Shown here piece after piece: positions 59,109-64,000 of a stretch of DNA of 64,000 nucleotides (its first letter is position 1; every line of letters begins with the position of its first letter). This stretch comes from Mycobacterium sp. DL99 (lineage in GTDB: Bacteria; Actinomycetota; Actinomycetes; Mycobacteriales; Mycobacteriaceae): the NCBI RefSeq assembly GCF_004762045.1, contig NZ_SJOM01000007.1, positions 1,269,672 through 1,333,671 of the forward strand, written 5' to 3'. The notes below the pieces were generated by a model. The model ran no database searches. It was not told where the DNA came from and worked only from the letters and a program-made list of their open reading frames with translations. The translations under genes and the position numbers were made by a program.

Positions 59109-59813
59109 ATGACGAAAGTTCTGATGGTGATCTCGGCGGCCGACCGCTGGACACTCAACGAAGGGGAGGTCCATCCGTCGGGGTACTGGGCCGAGGAAGT
59201 GGCGCGGCCCCACCAGATCTTCACCGAGGCCGGGTGGCAGATCACGGTGGCGACACCGGGCGGTAGGACGCCGACGCTGGACAAACTCAGCCTCGGCATT
59301 GCCGGCGGCCTGCCGTGGAAGCGCCGCGAGGTCAAGAGCTACCTCGACAGCATCGCCAACGTGCTGGCCCATCCCGTGGCCCTCGACACCGTGAACGCCG
59401 ACGACTACGACGTGGTGTTCTACCCCGGCGGGCACGGCCCGATGGAGGACCTTGCCTACGACCGGGTTTCCGGTGCACTGCTGGCGCATCGATTGGCGTC
59501 CGGCAAGCCACTGGCCCTGCTGTGCCATGCGCCGGCGGCGATCCTGGCTGCTTCTGGGCCGGACGGGGTGTCACCGTTCGCCGGGACGCGGATGACCGGG
59601 TTGTCGAACCGGGAGGAGTTGTTGAACAGCTTCGGGCGCAAGGCGCCATGGTTGTTGGAGGACAAGCTGAAAGAGGCCGGGGTTGACTACTCCAAGGCCT
59701 TGTTGCCGCTGCGGCCCCATGTCGTGGTCGACGGGAATCTCTACACCGGGCAGAACCCGCAGTCCTCGGAGAAGTTGGCGGAGCGACTGGTGGCCGACGT
59801 GGGGAGAGGCTGA
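59109..59813 (+). CDS. DJ-1/PfpI-family protein (type 1 glutamine amidotransferase-like)
   Basis: 234 aa. The nucleophile elbow is LALLCHAPAAI with Cys and adjacent His, and a conserved Glu in the N-terminal part (LNEGEVHPSGYWAEE). HPGGHGP-like YPGGHGPMEDL is typical of the Hsp31/DJ-1 glyoxalase III group. Likely roles are detoxification of glyoxal/methylglyoxal or deglycation. It starts 13 bp after the OYE stop and overlaps the ADC gene (TGATG). Confidence 0.87.
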   Translation: MTKVLMVISAADRWTLNEGEVHPSGYWAEEVARPHQIFTEAGWQITVATPGGRTPTLDKLSLGIAGGLPWKRREVKSYLDSIANVLAHPVALDTVNADDYDVVFYPGGHGPMEDLAYDRVSGALLAHRLASGKPLALLCHAPAAILAASGPDGVSPFAGTRMTGLSNREELLNSFGRKAPWLLEDKLKEAGVDYSKALLPLRPHVVVDGNLYTGQNPQSSEKLAERLVADVGRG

Positions 59814-60718
59814 TGTCTGTTCAGGATGTGGTCGAGGTTGATCTCGGTGGGCGTCTGATGACTGTGCCCAAAGGTGGCCTGTATGACCAGTTTCGGATGC
59901 GGACCGACCTCGACGAGGTGGAGCGCGATCCCCGGGTGTCCAGCGTCGACTTCTTCCGGCGGCTGCCCAAGACCGAGGTGAACTCGGCGATCGGTCCGAC
60001 GCTGACTCCGAACTTCTACTACCGCATCTCGACGGCACGGCTCGTGATGCTGGCCCGGTCCCGTGACATCCGCACCCGGCTGCCCAAAGCACTTGCGCCC
60101 CTGGAGGTTGCGCCGGGACTCGGGATCGTGTCGGTGATGTTCTTCCGGTACGACGTCTGCGACATCGATTTCTACACCGAGGCCGCCGTCGGCGTGGCGG
60201 TACGGCCAGCACGGCACGGCAAGCTGGGCTTCGCCGACCTGGCGAGCAGTCTGGCCAACGATCACCTGCACTCCTATGTGCCGTCGTTGCCGGTGAGCAC
60301 GCAGATCGCCCAAGTGCGCGGGCATGACGGGTATGGCTTCCCGAAGTGGGTGGCGGAGCTGGATGTCTGTATCGACTCGGATCGCGCTGTGGCGCGCGTT
60401 GCTAATGACGCCGGTGGGGTGGACCTGGCGCTCTCTGCTGTCACCCCGCCTCAGGTGAAGTATCGGACGGGGGAGCGGGTTTCGACGCTCACGTCCTATA
60501 CGTCATTGGGCGGCGCCTGGCATTCCACGCTGAGCCAGACCAATGTGCTCTCGGCCGGGACGGCGCGGTTCCCGCGAGGTGTGGACCTGCAGATCGGGCA
60601 GGGGCGGATGGCCGATGACCTGCGGGCACTGAGACCGATCAAGACCATTCAGCTCGATGTCGTGACGGAAGGTCAACTGGCCCTGCATATGCCGGTGCCG
60701 GTGTCGGTGCGTGGCTGA
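59813..60718 (+). CDS. Acetoacetate decarboxylase-fold protein
   Basis: 301 aa, PF06314-like. DGYGFPKWVAELDV carries the FPK lysine that corresponds to the Schiff-base Lys region of acetoacetate decarboxylase, and VKYRTGERVSTLTSY follows. The length exceeds the classical ADC (about 245) by an N-terminal extension. Homologues with altered active sites act as aldolase-dehydratases or hydrolases. As third gene of the TetR-controlled operon it probably processes a keto acid or ketone along with the OYE and DJ-1 proteins. Confidence 0.82.
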   Translation: MSVQDVVEVDLGGRLMTVPKGGLYDQFRMRTDLDEVERDPRVSSVDFFRRLPKTEVNSAIGPTLTPNFYYRISTARLVMLARSRDIRTRLPKALAPLEVAPGLGIVSVMFFRYDVCDIDFYTEAAVGVAVRPARHGKLGFADLASSLANDHLHSYVPSLPVSTQIAQVRGHDGYGFPKWVAELDVCIDSDRAVARVANDAGGVDLALSAVTPPQVKYRTGERVSTLTSYTSLGGAWHSTLSQTNVLSAGTARFPRGVDLQIGQGRMADDLRALRPIKTIQLDVVTEGQLALHMPVPVSVRG

Positions 60719-60896
60719 TCGGACCGAGTTATCTCGGTGTTGTGGGGCACTCGTCGCGTGATGGAGGTGGGATATCTGCGGGCTACGGGTTGGGGTCGAG
60801 TTGGCTCGGCGGCGGCGCGGGTCGGTTCGGACATCCGTCAACGACAGCGTATGCGGCGCGCGCATTCAGCGACGAACGCCGATTCGCTAGGTCTGC

Positions 60897-61616
60897 TCAC
60901 TGACCTTCTAGCGAATGGCGGAGAGATGCGACAAAGCGATCTATCTCCGCATCGTCTAGCGCATCAAGCAGGCGGACTCCGCTTTGGAACGTAGCCGACT
61001 TGTACAGCCCGCGGGCCCACTGCGATCGATTGGGTCCGTCGTACGCTTGGACTCTGCCAGCAAGGGCTCGGGCCAGTCGCCGATTGCGAACCAGAGCGCT
61101 TCGTTCGGTAAGGCCGACCAATTCGTCTTCTCCCAACGGACGACCGCGGTCTTCGGGCAGGTCACCTAGGATCTCTTGCCGCTGCCACGGGCGTCTCAAG
61201 GCGTTTCGGGCGGTCCCGATGAAGCGGTTGATATGGAAATCAGGAAAGCGGACTGCTGCAATATCGGGGAACACGACGAGGGTGAGGAAACTCCAAGTCC
61301 CCTCGTGCGCTGCATCTGCGGGAACAATGTTGAGCACGCCGTGGAGCGAACGCCCAAGCGCCCCATCGAATCCTGCCTTGTCCGATATGCGTTCCTGCAC
61401 GAGCCAAGATGCCATGTGCTCAAGCACAGATTGCCGTACTCCCGCTATCTCCTCCGGAGTCGCAATCCTGCCAGTTGCAACTGGAACCTTGCGCTCGTGA
61501 TCAAATCTCACCTCGTCGGCGAGCGCTGCACGGCCGCCTACCGCATATCTCGTGCGAAGTTCGTCGAAGATCGCCTCAGCGTCGCCTCGATTCAATCGCG
61601 GATAGCAGAGTTTCAT
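60897..61616 (-). CDS. DUF6339-family protein
   Basis: 239 aa from ATG 61616 (MKLCYPRLNRGDAEAIFDEL), which overlaps the upstream gene's stop (ATGA). The sequence has TWSFLTLVVFPDIAAVRFPDF followed by DR-less NRFIGTARNALRRPWQRQEIL and a helical C-terminus. This is the pattern of DUF6339 proteins, which I recall next to DNA-methyltransferase, Z1-helicase and PD-(D/E)XK genes in restriction-like islands. Biochemical role unknown. Last gene of the three-gene operon; base use is visibly more AT-rich than the flanking core genes. Confidence 0.7.
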   Translation of the reverse strand: MKLCYPRLNRGDAEAIFDELRTRYAVGGRAALADEVRFDHERKVPVATGRIATPEEIAGVRQSVLEHMASWLVQERISDKAGFDGALGRSLHGVLNIVPADAAHEGTWSFLTLVVFPDIAAVRFPDFHINRFIGTARNALRRPWQRQEILGDLPEDRGRPLGEDELVGLTERSALVRNRRLARALAGRVQAYDGPNRSQWARGLYKSATFQSGVRLLDALDDAEIDRFVASLRHSLEGQ

Positions 61617-62476
61617 GGGCCCACCCCCGCAAACAACAGTCTGTCGAACTTCAAAGGGTTTCGTGTGTATGTCTGAATGGCCTCGTGCAGCGAGCGGTTC
61701 AGGAACAACTTGCACATCGAATCGACCACTTGGCCAACGGAGTCTGCCGGAAAATCGTCATCGTCAGAGATTTCCTGCGCGCTCGTGAGCGCGACTAGAG
61801 ACCGAAGCACCTCGAGCTTGAGCCTGGCCTCGAGTTGTGGCTCAACGGGAGGTGCGAGTAGCGCACGGCCAAGTTCGTGTTCTTCGTTGACCAGGAGTCG
61901 AACAGACCCCATGAACGAATCACTCACGTCATCAAACACCGCGCTGATCGTCCAAGGTGCGTTCTCGAGATGGAGCGCCGAGAACGAAACTGCCTCGGTT
62001 GGGAATCGCGAGGCGTCACCTTCTAGCAAGATGTTGCGAGGCGGTCCCACGCAGAGCCGTGATCCGCGCCGCGACGCGGCGCGGCCCTTGGGAATGACGT
62101 CCTCAGCCAGGAGCAAAAACGCCGAAAGTTCGAGCCTTTGTGCGGCTTCGCCTGGAGGCAGCTCGATCGACAACTCCACTGTTTGGGTGTCGTCAGTCGA
62201 CAAGCGCTTCTGAGCGACGAAGCGTCGCAACATTGCCGGACAATCTGCAACTGCGACCGCCTCGATCAGATCGATCTGTTCTAAGCCTGTGGCCTCGAGA
62301 ACCGTTGAACTCGTGACTTCGACGGAGAGCCCGATGGCATCGGTCGAGGCGTAGTCCCACCCTGGAAGAAGATCTGGAAGGGGTTCGCGAAGGCCGTTCC
62401 GTTCCAGCCACCACCCACCCCACGAAACATTGCTGGAGACAAGAGATCTGTATGGCAGCAGGCGTGTCTTACTCAT
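61613..62476 (-). CDS. Unknown protein of the GHKL/DUF6339 operon
   Basis: 287 aa from ATG 62476, eight bases inside the 3' end of the GHKL gene. Mixed beta-rich N-terminus with SSNVSWGGWWLERNGLREPLP, a central beta region (VELSIELPPGEAAQRLELSAF) and a C-terminal helical part (RLKLEVLRSLVALTSAQE, LNRSLHEAIQTY). No catalytic motif, signal peptide or membrane helix seen. Its position between an ATPase and DUF6339 with overlapping reading frames says the three work together. It could be the adaptor or effector of the system. Confidence 0.6.
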   Translation of the reverse strand: MSKTRLLPYRSLVSSNVSWGGWWLERNGLREPLPDLLPGWDYASTDAIGLSVEVTSSTVLEATGLEQIDLIEAVAVADCPAMLRRFVAQKRLSTDDTQTVELSIELPPGEAAQRLELSAFLLLAEDVIPKGRAASRRGSRLCVGPPRNILLEGDASRFPTEAVSFSALHLENAPWTISAVFDDVSDSFMGSVRLLVNEEHELGRALLAPPVEPQLEARLKLEVLRSLVALTSAQEISDDDDFPADSVGQVVDSMCKLFLNRSLHEAIQTYTRNPLKFDRLLFAGVGP

Positions 62477-64000
62477 GACTTCCTTCGTCGACAATCCGGA
62501 CTGTGATGTCGATGGCAACTTCGTCACTCGAGTCGAACCAATACTCAAGCGATTGACCAGGCATGATCACCGCCGTCGCGTTACCGTCAGCGCCCTCCCA
62601 GCCGCCGTCTCGCAAGTAGTCTGGATCGATCGATCGTTCGGTGCCGCCGTCTGTCCCGATGCCAATCTCGACCTGGACGCGGGATCCGTCTGACGGGCCA
62701 CCATCTACGCGGATCGGCAGTGTCGTTCGCGTCCATCCCGGTATGCCACAGTCTGTCCAGCGGGGATCGCCTAATTGCGCCCTAGCTTTGGAGCTCCGGC
62801 TAGCACCGGCGCTTGGCTTCGAGCCGCCTGCCAGCGTCGGCGCGGAGCCGATCGACCCAGTCACTAGGCCGGCCAACATATCGCCAACTGCGGCGGCCGA
62901 GGCTGAGGACTGGCTTGGCCTAGTAGTGCTGAAAGGCTCGACGAACTTGTCTGCAGCTTCTTGGATTCGTTGGATCGCTAGCTTGACTTGGCTGCGCTGA
63001 GTCTTGTCCTGCAGTGATGCGGGGGACCAGTCGTCGTGCGCGGGTGGTTCTGATTTGGCGAATGTGGGATCTAGGTCTGACACCGGCTTGAACACGCCGG
63101 CCCATTGGAAGCCTGGCTCAGCGAGCGCCGATCGCTGTATCTGTCGGACAACCAACTCGGCACCGTTGCGCATAAGCGTGATAGCCCGGCTCGGCTCTAC
63201 TTCTGCAGCTGTGCCGCGAGGCGCGGGGTACTTCGTTAGGGCTAGATGCCCGAGGACCTCGTTGTACCGTTTGATCTCGATGACGTCCACAGCGAATAGC
63301 GAGGGTGTAGGAGTACTTCCAGCTTGGATGGCTCGCACTGTGCGTAGACACGAGACCGGGCCACAAAGGACTGGGTGGCTCGATGGATCCGGAATCGGGT
63401 AGTCAACGCCGTCGACCTGTACGCGCACGTCCATCGGGTGCATTCCGGAGTTATCGGGAAGCAGCTTCGGCCACAAGTTCCAGAGCACTGCTTCCGTTAG
63501 TACCTCTGCGTCATCTTCTGGGCCAGGCGCGCCGAGTTCGGGAGCGAGGATCAGAATGCTGGTGCCAAGCTCATCGTCCCCGAATGTTTTTGCGAAGATT
63601 TGGCTTCCAAGCTCCCGGGCGAATGGGCCTACTACCGGTTCTGGGCGTCCCTCGATTGTTCGGCCCCACCAATGTCTACCGGTGTAGCGGTATCCATCCA
63701 GCTCGAATACGTCTCCAATAGCAGACGCGATCAAGCGATCTTCCGGTCCTTTGTCCGTAGCACATCTGGACCAGACAATGATGGCGCTGACCTGGCTGAC
63801 CATGTACGCGATCGACTTACCGAATCCGTATGTCCCCCCGGATGTCGGGTCGCCCTTGGTAGCACCAATGTTAAAGATGAGGTCGATGAAGTGGGTGACG
63901 GAGTTCGGAGGGATCGCGCGATCGTTCCGAACTGGCCCGCCTAGGCCAACCGTCCCGCGGTCGGAGATTTCGACCGCCCAGACCTCGTCAGCCGTTAGCG
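62469..64000 (-). CDS. GHKL (MutL/MORC-type) ATPase, 5' end outside the window
   Basis: 509 codons are visible on the minus strand from the window edge to TAA at 62469; the start is missing. A Met at 63803 is not the start, since the frame stays open upstream with the ATP lid motifs. VEISDRGTVGLGGP is the DxGxG motif of Bergerat-fold ATPases and GGTYGFGKSIAYM is the G2 motif. The N-box lies outside. A second domain spans about 150-330 from the edge (DVRVQVDGVDYPIP), then a linker rich in Ser/Ala and a C-terminal beta-sandwich. It resembles MutL/MORC-like ATPases of restriction-type defence operons. Confidence 0.75.
   Translation of the reverse strand, partial: LTADEVWAVEISDRGTVGLGGPVRNDRAIPPNSVTHFIDLIFNIGATKGDPTSGGTYGFGKSIAYMVSQVSAIIVWSRCATDKGPEDRLIASAIGDVFELDGYRYTGRHWWGRTIEGRPEPVVGPFARELGSQIFAKTFGDDELGTSILILAPELGAPGPEDDAEVLTEAVLWNLWPKLLPDNSGMHPMDVRVQVDGVDYPIPDPSSHPVLCGPVSCLRTVRAIQAGSTPTPSLFAVDVIEIKRYNEVLGHLALTKYPAPRGTAAEVEPSRAITLMRNGAELVVRQIQRSALAEPGFQWAGVFKPVSDLDPTFAKSEPPAHDDWSPASLQDKTQRSQVKLAIQRIQEAADKFVEPFSTTRPSQSSASAAAVGDMLAGLVTGSIGSAPTLAGGSKPSAGASRSSKARAQLGDPRWTDCGIPGWTRTTLPIRVDGGPSDGSRVQVEIGIGTDGGTERSIDPDYLRDGGWEGADGNATAVIMPGQSLEYWFDSSDEVAIDITVRIVDEGSHE

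Noticed and set aside
60718..60896. Attachment site or integrase marking the boundary of the right-edge island
   Set aside because: No tRNA gene, integrase or direct repeat can be seen in the 180-bp gap or elsewhere in the window.

Overview
The window is high-GC actinobacterial DNA from a Mycobacterium, most likely a rapid grower (Mycolicibacterium type). The basis is two PE-PPE-domain hydrolases, a cutinase, DUF7159 and DUF7937-type proteins, LppH/PknH-type sensor lipoproteins, two membrane Ser/Thr kinases, a PitA/Rv0544c-like pair, an Rv0072/Rv0073-like ABC pair with a cyclic-nucleotide-binding tail, and an Arr rifampin ADP-ribosyltransferase very like the M. smegmatis enzyme. No rRNA, tRNA, CRISPR array or intact insertion sequence was found.

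Layout. 0.07-7.0 kb: a catabolic island (FMN hydroxyacid oxidase, NCS1 permease, HisD-like dehydrogenase, SDR, zinc-type MDR dehydrogenase, IclR regulator). Three copies of one 16-bp palindrome precede hisD-like, MDR and iclR, so it looks like an IclR regulon. 7.7-9.1 kb: RtcB ligase and a small membrane protein sharing a bidirectional terminator. 9.2-23.4 kb: envelope and secretion genes (DUF7159 protein with TQMAP and Pro/Thr repeats, polytopic membrane protein, two PE-PPE paralogues around a TetR, cutinase, phosphate transporter pair, lipoprotein, second DUF7159 protein, SNF2-type helicase). 23.5-24.3 kb: a frameshifted small secreted protein, a 49-aa ORF and a 293-bp inverted-repeat element. 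24.3-36.5 kb: a flippase-like membrane protein with a kinase-like insert, a kinase fused to a solute-binding domain, two LppH-like lipoproteins, a glycosyltransferase/glycosidase/GH130 operon, a desaturase and a GH25-like lysozyme domain. 36.6-42.8 kb: repeat-rich spacer, tiny His-rich secreted protein, a small acidic-tailed protein next to a JmjC/cupin oxygenase, P450, FAD monooxygenase, a 44-aa basic protein and a TetR. 43-48 kb: patatin, galactokinase, NYN protein, ABC transporter. 48.2-54.6 kb: a decayed segmental duplication (two independently broken PASTA-like genes and a remnant of a membrane-protein gene) around a second kinase and other genes. 54.6-60.7 kb: unknown protein, arr, zinc-finger SDR, TetR, and an OYE/DJ-1/acetoacetate-decarboxylase operon. 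60.9-64.0 kb: three overlapping minus-strand genes with visibly different base use (GHKL ATPase cut by the window edge, an unknown protein, DUF6339).

Best candidates for undescribed biology: (1) the GHKL ATPase / unknown / DUF6339 operon at the right edge, which resembles MutL/MORC-type ATPase defence modules; (2) the HisD-like enzyme that has lost histidinol-site residues, inside an IclR-type regulon with a visible operator; (3) the small protein paired with a JmjC oxygenase; (4) the kinase with an extracellular amino-acid-type receptor; (5) the 293-bp inverted-repeat element. Functions are inferred from motifs read by eye; no database search was run.
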